Positions 17,856 to 25,831 of a DNA stretch of 32,280 nt are shown here, piece after piece. The stretch is from NCBI GenBank assembly GCA_027365485.1, contig DAHXNH010000393.1, positions 1-32,280 of the forward strand, read 5' to 3'. Position 1 is the stretch's first letter; each line of letters begins with the position of its first letter. The translations under genes and the position numbers were made by a program. The notes below the pieces were generated by a model. That model did not search any database. It was not told the origin of the DNA and worked only from the letters and a program-made list of their open reading frames with translations. The DNA is from Clostridiales bacterium (lineage in GTDB: Bacteria; Bacillota; Sulfobacillia; Sulfobacillales; Sulfobacillaceae).

Positions 17856-18941
17856 TCAACGGTATACGGAGAATTCTCGGGCCAATTGGGCTTCATCCAC
17901 ACTGACGCCAAGCCCCGGAGCATGGCCTACCTCCACGACTCCGTTTTCGATCCGGGCATCAAAGGTCCAGAACTCGGATCGATTCGACTTAGGCTCAATC
18001 GAATACTCATAAAACGTACTGCATTCCGGCGTGCTGGCGGCCAAATGAATGGCGGCAGCAAAGCCAATGCTACGCGTCGTGTTATGCGGCACGTACTCCA
18101 CTCCAAAAGCTCGACACAAGGTGGCGGCACGCTTGGCATTGGCCAAGCCTCCGCACTTTATTGGGTCTGCCCCGTAGTAATGACAGGCGCCACGACTGAC
18201 AAAGTCGCGAAAGGTATAAAGATTCCAGTTCTGTTCTCCGACGTGAATCGGCACCGGAAGACTGCCGGCTAGGCGCACATATGCCTCGATATCATCGTAG
18301 GGACAGGGCTCTTCGAAGTAATGAATGCCTTGGTCGCTCACCCGTTGATACAGTTCAAGCGCTTGGATAGCGGTGTACGAACCGTTGCCGTCAATCATCA
18401 GCTTCACCTTAGGCCCGATGGCTTTACGCACCGTTTTAACCTTCTCTTCGTCAGCGTCCAAGTCCACGCTGAGCCCTTGCCCATAGCGCGGGCCGACTTT
18501 GATCTTCACCGCAGCAAAATTAAACGCAGCCAAGGCCGCCTGGAGTTTCTCGGCTTCTTCCACCGGGGTTAAATTCCTACTCATACTCGATCCGTATAGG
18601 GGAATGTGATCTCGGTAGCGGCCACCCAGCAAATTGTACACCGGCTGGCCCAGCCATCGTCCCTTCAGATCCCACAGCGCAATCTCGACTCCACTAAAGG
18701 CTGCGGCTAACAGTTGCCCTGAAAGTTTGTAGTTCCTGCGCATGACCCGTTCTTCAATCGCTTCCGACTGGAAAGGATCCATGCCCAAGATGGCCGGCTT
18801 AATCACGCTTTGCATAATCGCCAGCAACACCGGGGGGCGCATCGGACTCGACTCTCCGAACCCAAAGGCGCCTTCATCGGTTTCCACTTTGACATAAAAC
18901 TTGTGCGACCCGACGAATGAGACGACATCCGTGACCTTCAT
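17856..18941 (-). CDS. Enolase-superfamily sugar-acid dehydratase (MLE/MR type)
   Basis: The 361-residue protein has the muconate-lactonising/mandelate-racemase subgroup residues: Lys146 and Lys148 in VKIKVG, metal ligands Asp184 (MIDGNG), Glu210 (FEEPCP) and Glu236 (HVGEQNW), Asp259 in YGADPIKCGG and His286 in VPHNTTRSIG. Such enzymes dehydrate hexonates such as galactonate, gluconate or galactarate to 2-keto-3-deoxy acids. The exact acid cannot be read from sequence; the pectin setting suggests a galacturonate-derived acid made by the nearby oxidoreductase. ATG at 18941 has GGAGGAGG 6 nt upstream and is preferred to the overlapping TTG at 18944. It is the first gene after the terminator-like hairpin at 19010-19052. 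Confidence 0.87.
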   Translation of the reverse strand: MKVTDVVSFVGSHKFYVKVETDEGAFGFGESSPMRPPVLLAIMQSVIKPAILGMDPFQSEAIEERVMRRNYKLSGQLLAAAFSGVEIALWDLKGRWLGQPVYNLLGGRYRDHIPLYGSSMSRNLTPVEEAEKLQAALAAFNFAAVKIKVGPRYGQGLSVDLDADEEKVKTVRKAIGPKVKLMIDGNGSYTAIQALELYQRVSDQGIHYFEEPCPYDDIEAYVRLAGSLPVPIHVGEQNWNLYTFRDFVSRGACHYYGADPIKCGGLANAKRAATLCRAFGVEYVPHNTTRSIGFAAAIHLAASTPECSTFYEYSIEPKSNRSEFWTFDARIENGVVEVGHAPGLGVSVDEAQLAREFSVYR

Positions 18942-19009
18942 CAAAAACCTCCTCCCTCAGTCCCAAACAGGGGCAGACGCGAACCTTTTTTAAAATCCCT
19001 GCCCGGCAA

Positions 19010-19052
19010 CAAAAATGGGGGTGATCGCCGAATTCGGTTCACGACCACCCCC
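19010..19052 (-). terminator. Intrinsic terminator / read-through attenuator after the binding protein
   Basis: On the minus strand, GGGGGTGGTCG pairs with CGATCACCCCC (11-bp arms at 19017-19027 and 19042-19052, one mismatch) over a 14-nt loop, and is followed by ATTTTTGTT. It begins 11 bp after the binding-protein stop codon. The next gene on the same strand lies only about 70 bp further on, so partial read-through would give more binding protein than enzymes. Confidence 0.8.
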
Positions 19053-19062
19053 ACTCTTTAGC

Positions 19063-21138
19063 TTATTTCACGTTAAGGTACTGGAGGTCGCCCCACCAAG
19101 TCCATCCAAATGGGTTGGCATCGACATTAGTGATGCCGGGCTTGGCCAAATAGATGTTCTCAGAGTAGAACAGAGGCACTTCCCAACCCTGCTGGAAAAT
19201 CGTGTTGACCATCTTCCCAGTCAATGTGTCACTGACCTGAGCCGACGTCGCCTCTCCCAATTGGTCTTCCTCCATGTTGAGATTGTACAAGACCGTACCT
19301 TCGTGTTCATCGGTATACACTTGGGCGTTTAACCCAATTTCGGCGTTGCCATCGCCTAAGCTGCCGCTGCCGACGAACTTCCACGCCGTGACCCAAGCCG
19401 AGTGCTTGGCCGCCGGAGTCTTTGCCGCTTTCCAGGCATTCACCAGTCCGTTCCACACATCCAGATTGCTCTGTCCCGGGGCCGGCGCCTCCATCTCTTG
19501 ATACCACTTGGGCTGACGCTTGGTGTAGGCATTAAGATAGGCAATGTCCTTCAGCGCCGCTTTTTCAAGTGGGGCCCACTGAGAGAATTTGACCCCCATT
19601 GAGGTATCACTGGGATTGCCGAAGGCCTTCACATCGCGGGCATCATAGGTATCAAAATACCAGTCTTCCGCGTATTGACGGAACGAAAGCGATCCGAGGG
19701 CTCCATTGTAGTGCACCAGTTGGTTAGTCTGCAGCGGCAGGTACGACGCATCGATCCACCCCGCGTTGCCGCCGCCAATGACGTAGCCGGGAGTCACCCC
19801 AGGTTCCAGTCCGTTGTACACGATGTTGTTGACAATATTGGTCGAGGTGGGCTCGATCTTAAAGTTGATGCCAAGCGCACTCTTCAACTCCGAAACGATA
19901 GCCTCCCCCACGTTCACTTGGGAAGGATTGGCCGCCACCGTTTGGGTGTAAAGCGCCAGAGTAGGAATGCCCTTGCCGCCTGGATACCCCGCTTCAGTCA
20001 GAAGCTTTCTCGCTTGGGCCACGTTATACGGCAGAGCGTGCTCATACTTGGTCGGTGCCCAAGAAGAGGGCCCCGCTGCCATCGCTGCTCCCCCCATACC
20101 GTACAAGACATCCTTGACGATAGGCGTGCGGTTCACTGCCATAGCGATAGCTTGACGGACTTTGAGGTTGTCTAGCGGAGAAGCGGTCGGAGACCGGTCC
20201 CACTGCAGGTAGGTCATTTGATAAGCGGGTGCCTTGTGGACTTGGGTTTTCAACGTCGAACTATTTAGAATGTAGCGATAGTCCGAGGGATTGGTAATCC
20301 AAGCCAAGTCTATCGCTTTCGACAAGTAATCCTCAACCGGCACAGTCGGCGCTGGAATAATATTGATCTGTTGAACGTTGCCAACATTGTATTCTCCGGC
20401 CCGGCCTACGTACTTATCGTTGCGAACCAAGCTGACATTCCCGTTGACGACAAACGATGACGGCTTAAAGGGCCCATCGCCGACGAAGTATTGCGGCATC
20501 CACCAATTATTCGGGTGCGCCTTAACCACCGGTGGGTAGACCGGCATCGATCCTGCCTCTGCCAATATTCCGAGGATGTCATGGGGTGCGCTCAAGGTCA
20601 ACTGGATCTTATACGGCCCCAACACCTTTACGCCTACCTCACTTGCAGGAATATCCCCCGCATGGAACTGATATTCTCCTTGGACGTAGGTCATCACGCT
20701 GTTCCAGGTAGCCCCCTGCAAATCCTTTGGGGAGGCAATTCGCAACCAAGCATAGTAAAAGTCCTGGGCGGTCACCGGTTGCCCATTGGACCAGCGGGCA
20801 TTCTTTCGCAAGGTGAATGTCCAAACCTTGCCCCCGTCAGTCACGGTATAGCCTGTAGCAATTTTAGGTTCTAGTTGGTTCTTGAGATTATACCCGTATA
20901 GGCCCTCAAAGATCACCCCTTGATCTAGTAGGGTCGAGACCGCGTTAGCGACTGGATCGAGAGTCGACATATTGGGCAAAGGCACCGTCACCGAACGCAC
21001 CGTGGCGGCATTCGCCGGGCTCATTCCCCCTGCCATCATCATCGTGGTGACGGCTAAACTGGCCCCTACACTCGCCATCCATCGCAGGGTTCGTGAAGTC
21101 TTCGGTGAAGTCTCAGACATCTTAGTTGAAGTCTTCAT
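19063..21138 (-). CDS. ABC transporter substrate-binding protein, family 5 (peptide/oligosaccharide type)
   Basis: The 691-residue protein starts with a Sec signal: basic residues, then WMASVGASLAVTTMMMAGG and a probable cut after SPANA. There is no clear lipobox cysteine. The mature part follows the SBP_bac_5 pattern (NMSTLDPVANAVSTLLDQG, FEGLYGYNLKNQLEPKIATG, WTFTLRKNARWSNGQPVTAQ, VRQAIAMAVNRTPIVKDVLYG, ARKLLTEAGYPGG). It would capture a solute outside the cell and hand it to an ABC permease. The pectin context suggests oligogalacturonides; peptides remain possible. ATG at 21138 has GGAAAGGAAGG upstream. No permease or ATPase gene is present in the window, so the partner must be elsewhere. 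A strong terminator follows. Confidence 0.9.
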   Translation of the reverse strand: MKTSTKMSETSPKTSRTLRWMASVGASLAVTTMMMAGGMSPANAATVRSVTVPLPNMSTLDPVANAVSTLLDQGVIFEGLYGYNLKNQLEPKIATGYTVTDGGKVWTFTLRKNARWSNGQPVTAQDFYYAWLRIASPKDLQGATWNSVMTYVQGEYQFHAGDIPASEVGVKVLGPYKIQLTLSAPHDILGILAEAGSMPVYPPVVKAHPNNWWMPQYFVGDGPFKPSSFVVNGNVSLVRNDKYVGRAGEYNVGNVQQINIIPAPTVPVEDYLSKAIDLAWITNPSDYRYILNSSTLKTQVHKAPAYQMTYLQWDRSPTASPLDNLKVRQAIAMAVNRTPIVKDVLYGMGGAAMAAGPSSWAPTKYEHALPYNVAQARKLLTEAGYPGGKGIPTLALYTQTVAANPSQVNVGEAIVSELKSALGINFKIEPTSTNIVNNIVYNGLEPGVTPGYVIGGGNAGWIDASYLPLQTNQLVHYNGALGSLSFRQYAEDWYFDTYDARDVKAFGNPSDTSMGVKFSQWAPLEKAALKDIAYLNAYTKRQPKWYQEMEAPAPGQSNLDVWNGLVNAWKAAKTPAAKHSAWVTAWKFVGSGSLGDGNAEIGLNAQVYTDEHEGTVLYNLNMEEDQLGEATSAQVSDTLTGKMVNTIFQQGWEVPLFYSENIYLAKPGITNVDANPFGWTWWGDLQYLNVK

Positions 21139-21218
21139 TGAACAACCTTCCTTTCCGTTCATGGCCTGTCATCGAGCCGCATTATGACTCTGACATCCTT
21201 ACCGCTGAGTTCGTCGTT

Positions 21219-21232
21219 AAAAACCGGTTTTT
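21219..21232. promoter_or_regulatory. Candidate operator upstream of the binding-protein gene
   Basis: AAAAACCGGTTTTT is a perfect 14-bp palindrome with a central CCGG, about 80 bp before the binding-protein start codon and within the gap after the oxidoreductase gene. LacI-family operators often have this A-rich, central-CG layout. No regulator gene is in the window, so this is a candidate site only. Confidence 0.4.
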
Positions 21233-21297
21233 CTGTGGTGAGGCGATGCACATAGACTCAGGCAAGAGACCGCTGCCAAGGATAATGGAGACCCTCG

Positions 21298-21331
21298 AAA
21301 AATCGCTGAAAGTCATGGAACTGCGATTTTT
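21298..21331 (-). repeat. Inverted repeat downstream of the oxidoreductase gene
   Basis: AAAAATCGC (21298-21306) and GCGATTTTT (21323-21331) form 9-bp arms over a 16-nt spacer, about 40 bp after the oxidoreductase stop codon. On the minus strand the second arm ends in five Ts, so it could act as a weak terminator, though the stem is AT-rich. Confidence 0.4.
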
Positions 21332-21373
21332 GCTGATGTATCCGACGAATGTAATGGCCATGTCCGTGGAAGC

Positions 21374-22717
21374 CTAAAGTCCCGCTTCTTGAATAATCTT
21401 GTTCTCGCTGTTCTCGTTCAGCAAGTCTTCAATCCGTACCAATCGCCTTTCAGCCATCGATTGATTGGCTGCAACACCTACCAAAATCGACATGGCCCCG
21501 GCCCGACTCCCAGCCGCATGGCCCATGGGGTCGTCTTTCACCCCGCGAAATAAATGGTCCTTGAGTCGGCGATCACCCCCTCCATGGCCTTGACTTTGGT
21601 GGGTCACCTCAAATGTTTTGACGCCACCGAATAAGGGATAAAACTTCACCGCAAGGTTTTGCACATCGGGGGCATCTTCAACCGTTGCTTGGCGCCAATC
21701 GACGGCGCGACGCACCGATGAACGCGAACGCTCCTTAAAATTGCGAGCCTCCGTTTTGGCCACAAAACATTCCGGTTCGAATGCCTCCAGTCGCCCCAAG
21801 CTCCCGTTAAAGGCTACTTGCCAACCCTCAAATGAGGTCGCTGCGGTCAACCCGTAGGTGACTTGAATATTTTTCGGATACCGAATCAAGACGGACATCG
21901 TATCTTCTATATCGATATCTTCGCTGAAAACACATCCATCCCGGTAATACTGGTCGAAATGCTCATTTTCTCGATAGAGCGCCCGCAGTTTTGGGTCGGC
22001 GTCGAGATCCAAATAGAACGCACACGATTGCGTAAGATTGCACTCCGAACAGCGCTTGCCATGGCCTGGCATGCGCGACGGAAGGTAGTATTGGCGTGCA
22101 CCCATCGCCACCACTTCTTGGGGTTCGAGGTCGAGCCACCAATTAATCAGGTCAAAGTGATGAGTGGCCTTATGAACCAAAAGGCCCCCCGAGTTTTTCT
22201 TTTGGCTGTGCCATCGGCGAAAATAATCGGCGCCATGCACGGTGTCTAAAAACCATCGAAATTCTACCGATTGAACGTCACCGACAATGCCTTCTTGCAA
22301 CAGACGCTTGACTTCAGTTTTATAGGGCGCGTAGCGGTAATTAAACGTCACCCGAAGGGTTCTTCCGGTCTCACGTTCTGCCGCCAAAATGCTTCGACAT
22401 TTTGCCGCGTCGGTGGTCATCGGCTTTTCGCTAATCACATCCTTTCCACGGCGCATAGCCTTGACGATGAATTCGTCATGCGTCGCATCTTTTGTAGTCA
22501 CGATTACTACATCACAAGGCGCCGCATCCAACATTTCGTCAAAATTGGTGAATCCCTTGACCCCTGACCCAAGTACCTGCAAGGCATGATTCACTCGACC
22601 TGGGTTAATATCTGCGATTGCGGTGAGACGCGCTACATCCTGATAGTGGCCGACCAAATCTTCGGCAAACATCGAGAGGCCTCGTGACCCCGCCCCCACA
22701 ATGCAATAGTTCGTCAC
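21374..22717 (-). CDS. Gfo/Idh/MocA family NAD(P)-dependent oxidoreductase
   Basis: The 447-residue protein has an N-terminal Rossmann nucleotide site (CIVGAGSRGLS, residues 5-15) and VIVTTKDATHDEFIVKAM, then the family's catalytic-lysine motif VISEKPMT. The second domain includes GGLLVHKATHHFDLINWWL. A short cysteine cluster, RCSECNLTQSC (C-x2-C-x5-C), lies in the middle and occurs in some relatives. Such enzymes oxidise or reduce sugars and inositols; here it probably acts on galacturonate or a derivative. The start is GTG at 22717, with AAGGGAGG 7 nt upstream; the TTG at 22735 lies within the ribosome-binding region. It is the first gene of the cluster and lies directly behind a promoter with two operators. 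Confidence 0.9.
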   Translation of the reverse strand: MTNYCIVGAGSRGLSMFAEDLVGHYQDVARLTAIADINPGRVNHALQVLGSGVKGFTNFDEMLDAAPCDVVIVTTKDATHDEFIVKAMRRGKDVISEKPMTTDAAKCRSILAAERETGRTLRVTFNYRYAPYKTEVKRLLQEGIVGDVQSVEFRWFLDTVHGADYFRRWHSQKKNSGGLLVHKATHHFDLINWWLDLEPQEVVAMGARQYYLPSRMPGHGKRCSECNLTQSCAFYLDLDADPKLRALYRENEHFDQYYRDGCVFSEDIDIEDTMSVLIRYPKNIQVTYGLTAATSFEGWQVAFNGSLGRLEAFEPECFVAKTEARNFKERSRSSVRRAVDWRQATVEDAPDVQNLAVKFYPLFGGVKTFEVTHQSQGHGGGDRRLKDHLFRGVKDDPMGHAAGSRAGAMSILVGVAANQSMAERRLVRIEDLLNENSENKIIQEAGL

Positions 22718-22736
22718 TGAGCCGCCTCCCTTCAAA

Positions 22737-22754
22737 GGTAACTACGTTGTTATT
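22737..22754. promoter_or_regulatory. Operator site 1 (downstream copy)
   Basis: GGTAACTACGTTGTTATT matches operator site 2 at 14 of 18 positions, with one half-site (TGTTATT) fully kept. It sits just before the ribosome binding site of the oxidoreductase gene and downstream of the predicted transcription start. Confidence 0.55.
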
Positions 22755-22787
22755 ACTTTATTGATTGAATTGAGTTCAATTTAAAAG

Positions 22788-22816
22788 ATAGTAGCACGAG
22801 ATTGTCGAGGTTTCAA
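22788..22816 (-). promoter_or_regulatory. Sigma-A-type promoter of the pectin cluster
   Basis: On the minus strand, TTGAAA (22811-22816) and TACTAT (22788-22793) are separated by exactly 17 bp. The start of transcription is expected near 22781, about 65 bp before the GTG start of the oxidoreductase gene. An inverted repeat ATTGAA-N5-TTCAAT lies just downstream. Confidence 0.75.
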
Positions 22817-22832
22817 TAACAACGATGTTATT
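22815..22832. promoter_or_regulatory. Operator site 2 (upstream copy, perfect palindrome)
   Basis: AATAACAACGATGTTATT has perfect 7-bp arms around ACGA. It overlaps the -35 box by 2 bp. Together with site 1, about 60 bp away on the other side of the start point, this is the usual layout for a dimeric or looping repressor such as a LacI- or GntR-family protein. The regulator is not encoded in the window. Confidence 0.6.
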
Positions 22833-22859
22833 TTTTAAAATAATTTTTTGGCTCCAATG

Positions 22860-24382
22860 CCGGCGCATGATGACGGGATCCTCGCGGCCGTTAGCCAGTG
22901 GCTTGCCGTAGTTGCGGGGAGTTAGAGTACCGGGAGGCGAAAGACCTGCTCGTGGCTGACCTATCACCGGAGATAGCGTCCGCATCGGTTCCTCATTGAG
23001 CAGAAGGCGAGCTCCGAACGCCTCTGACCCGCAGTTTGCTTACCCTAGTTGGGCCGGCGCCGCTCGAAATTCTTCCTCTCGAGACAAAGATGCATGCGTA
23101 GCCTCCCTCATCCCGGTCAAGAATTAGCGCTCACCCTGAATCGCGATCTTCTACACTGCGCGCAGGTCATCGTTTCCGTTTTAAGAGAAGGCCATAGGGT
23201 TAGGAAATCATTTATGAAGCAAGGGTTGAGACGCCCACAGCTTGGACCTCAAACCGTCAAATCGGACCCGAATACCATATCAACGCCCTCACAGAAAGTG
23301 CGCAACAACCCAAGCACGCGTAATCCGGCACCACGATCCGGTCTGAATCGTTGCCGTGAGTGCCGTCTTCCTCTTGGCGGTTCTCTTTTGAGTGGACGCC
23401 TGGCGTTTTGTCGATGCCTCGATACATCCCGCCTAGGAATTCCCAAGCCAGTACCCATCAAGACGGCCAAACCGACAACGCACCAGCCCGCATCATCACC
23501 CGCACGGCGAGCGGCCAGCGCACAGGGCAGAGGCAGCCCTGCTCCGGCTATCTCCAATAAACCCACATTTCGCACCCGAGTGCTCAATATTTGGCCGTAG
23601 CATTTCCACACCAAAATCGGTTGATCCACGCCGTTCAAACAACACACCATATTGCGCAGGCAGGTATGCCAACGTTCAATCTACGGGTGAGCGAAGTATG
23701 CGGTGTCACACGGCTCTCATAGTAGCGAACCTCTGGCTTTCTTGCCAATTCAACGTCGCAAGCGAGATCCGGGCTCGGCCTCATCCAACAGGTGATCGTC
23801 AGGGCACTGAAGGCTGAAGCTTCGATGGGAGGCCGCGGACATCAGTGAAATCCTTCATTTGTCAGTACTCTTTGGCCACAGGGCGGCACGACAAGTCGTC
23901 AATCCCTGAGCATCATGCCACTTGCATCTTGGCTAGGGATAGTCGCTAACTCCAGCTACGGCTTTGACGAGCTTTCAGCGTGGATCGAAGGCCGATCCTA
24001 CCCAAGAGTGAAACGGACGAGAGTCAAGCATTCAAAAGTTCCGGGCAACGGCATTAGCACCAGTTATCTCAACCATCGACCCCTATCTGAATGAACCACA
24101 CGCTCATGTTGCCAGCAGGAAGATAGTGCAACGCATTCCTTACGATGACAAAGAGCGTGTCCGGGTTTCAGTAGGCCACCACCGCCACCTGCAAGAAACT
24201 CCCCATCACCGGCGAATGTGGACCCTGACGATTCGTTGAACACCAAAGTGGACTTAGCCATCCGCGTCAGGGTCCCAAGCGTTCACCTGGCCTGCTGCCC
24301 GACCGGACCAACGGACAACATGGCGATCAGTTTCAATTCAATAAAATCCCCAGGGGAACACGCGACCAAAGGTGGCTTCGGC
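22860..24382. other. About 1.5 kb without a recognisable gene
   Basis: Open frames at 23049-23600 (+) and 23249-23650 (-) overlap each other, lack ribosome binding sites and show no known domain; the plus-strand one is Pro/Arg/Ser-rich as expected of shadow frames. The stretch reads like degraded DNA at the edge of the mobile-element region. The only clear structure is the inverted repeat at 24220-24275. Confidence 0.5.
24220..24275. repeat. 11-bp perfect inverted repeat
   Basis: GGACCCTGACG (24220-24230) and CGTCAGGGTCC (24265-24275) are exact inverse copies separated by 34 bp. No T-tract follows on either strand. It could be a stem of an RNA or ends of a small eroded element. Confidence 0.5.
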
Positions 24383-24619
24383 CTAAGTTTGGTTTGGCGT
24401 GCGGCCTTTCAGGGTCGAGATTCCCAGTATGGCCCACATGGGACAATATTGTGAAATCACCGTGCTAAGCAAGATGCCTCCGATGGCTGCCATAACGACG
24501 GTGGCCAGCGTGCCCAGATGCGCCGTCAAAGCCCACATCCACAGAAACGCAATAAGCACGCCGCGCACCGCACGATCGGCTGAGCCTACATTTTTCTCAA
24601 GCCATAGCTTTCGATCCAT
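24383..24619 (-). CDS. DUF2892 (YgaP-type) small inner-membrane protein
   Basis: The 78-residue product matches the DUF2892 layout: EKNVGSADRAVRGVLIAFLW at the start, two membrane helices (about residues 18-32 and 38-56) and the closing YCPMWAILGIST, where relatives have FCPLYALLGI. The family is found free-standing or fused to rhodanese (YgaP) and has no firmly known function; a link to sulfur handling is often proposed. ATG at 24619 has AAAGGGCGGG about 7 nt upstream. The longer open frame upstream runs through the antisense of the IS607 remnant and is not real. Its own upstream region has been replaced by that remnant, so its promoter may be lost. Confidence 0.82.
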   Translation of the reverse strand: MDRKLWLEKNVGSADRAVRGVLIAFLWMWALTAHLGTLATVVMAAIGGILLSTVISQYCPMWAILGISTLKGRTPNQT

Positions 24620-24683
24620 AAGACATCCCGCCCTTTCCGAAAGCGTACAATTCTCCACTCGCCATAGCGTCTCCATTTTGTGC

Positions 24684-24837
24684 AAGCCTATCGCTGGGGC
24701 CGCTAAGAATTTGCTGACGATCGTGACGGTGTTTTCGGCACACTTATACGGAAAACCATCCCCAGAGTTTCGGCAAAAGACCAAACAGCTCATCGACGAG
24801 ATGGAAGGGGGTGAGGCCCGGGTAACGGTGGTGAAAA
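24684..24837 (+). pseudogene. IS607-type serine recombinase (TnpA), C-terminal fragment
   Basis: Only the C-terminal end is left: NLLTIVTVFSAHLYGK and SPEFRQKTKQLIDEMEGG. This is the typical end of IS607-family TnpA, a serine recombinase that catalyses transposition through a circular intermediate. The catalytic N-terminal domain and the DNA-binding region are missing upstream, where the sequence runs into the DUF2892 gene region. It is followed immediately, in the same frame, by the TnpB remnant, which is the normal gene order for IS607. Confidence 0.6.
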
Positions 24838-25736
24838 CGGTAAAGATCGGCATTCATAAAGAACTGCACGCCGTTAAACGGCAAGCGATCTTAGCAGCGC
24901 GAGCCTTGTATAACCGAACAATTATGTTTTACCTGGAGTTTTTCGTCGGGCATTTGGCCGTGCTGGATGCGAAGAAGAAGGATCCCCGCAGGGACGGCAC
25001 CCCTGATGAACGACCCTGGACGAATCAAGAATGGCTCACGTTCGCAGAAACGCATACACTCGACACCAAGACGCATCCTTACCCTTTGCATCCTTTGATT
25101 GAAACTTTGCCGAGTGCGCGAACGATACCGGTCAGTCTTCGCCGTGCGGCTATTAATCATGCCACTAGAAAAGTAAAATCGTGGTAGAGCTGGCTCAAAT
25201 CGTGGGAAGCCATCGACCGCAAGGAACGACCGCCGCAACTTGGTCAGCCAAACGAACCGATCACACTCTATGCCGATATGGTGGAATACCCGGATGTTGA
25301 TCTGGTGGCTGAACGTCAGGTTCGTCATGATTTTGTGGCGGTAAAATTGTTCTACGAAGGCCACTGGCAGCGAGTGCCGTTGCCATGGATCCTACATCAC
25401 CAAGCCCAAATCACGTCAGCTGAATCACAAGCGGAGTCGGCACGCATCGCCGAAGCAACCGGCCAGATCACAGCGCGTAAAGCACCCAAAGAAACATGGA
25501 CCGCCGAAGAAAGAGCCACCGTTCGGCCTCAAGCGTGGTGTGCCCTATCCCCTTTCTCTTTACGCCAAACGAGACCAACGAACCCCTGGGGGAGTGCGGT
25601 TTTCGTTGCATGTGCCGTTTGAAAAGTGGGTGGATGCCCCACCAAAAGCCGGTTCTTCGCTGTTTAGTGTGGATAAACTTATCGAAAGGAATTCGGCCGA
25701 CCGGCGTCTAAGAAGAATCGGCCACCGAACGACCCC

Positions 25737-25775
25737 GGCAAGGTTGCCCTTCGGCCCACTTCGTGGGACCTTGCC
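25737..25775. repeat. Subterminal double hairpin in the ISL3 leader
   Basis: GGCAAGGT (25737-25744) pairs with ACCTTGCC (25768-25775), and inside it CCCAC (25755-25759) pairs with GTGGG (25763-25767). It lies between the left terminal repeat and the transposase ribosome binding site. Such structures in IS leaders often block expression from outside transcripts. Confidence 0.55.
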
Positions 25776-25831
25776 CGCGTCGCCCCGTGGCCCAATACCA
25801 GGCCAACTGGCCGGCCGAAGGAGTGTACACA

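Noticed and set aside
23049-23650. Overlapping open frames on both strands (183 and 133 residues)
   Set aside because: They are mutually antisense, have no ribosome binding site and no recognisable domain, and their composition is typical of non-coding GC-rich DNA.
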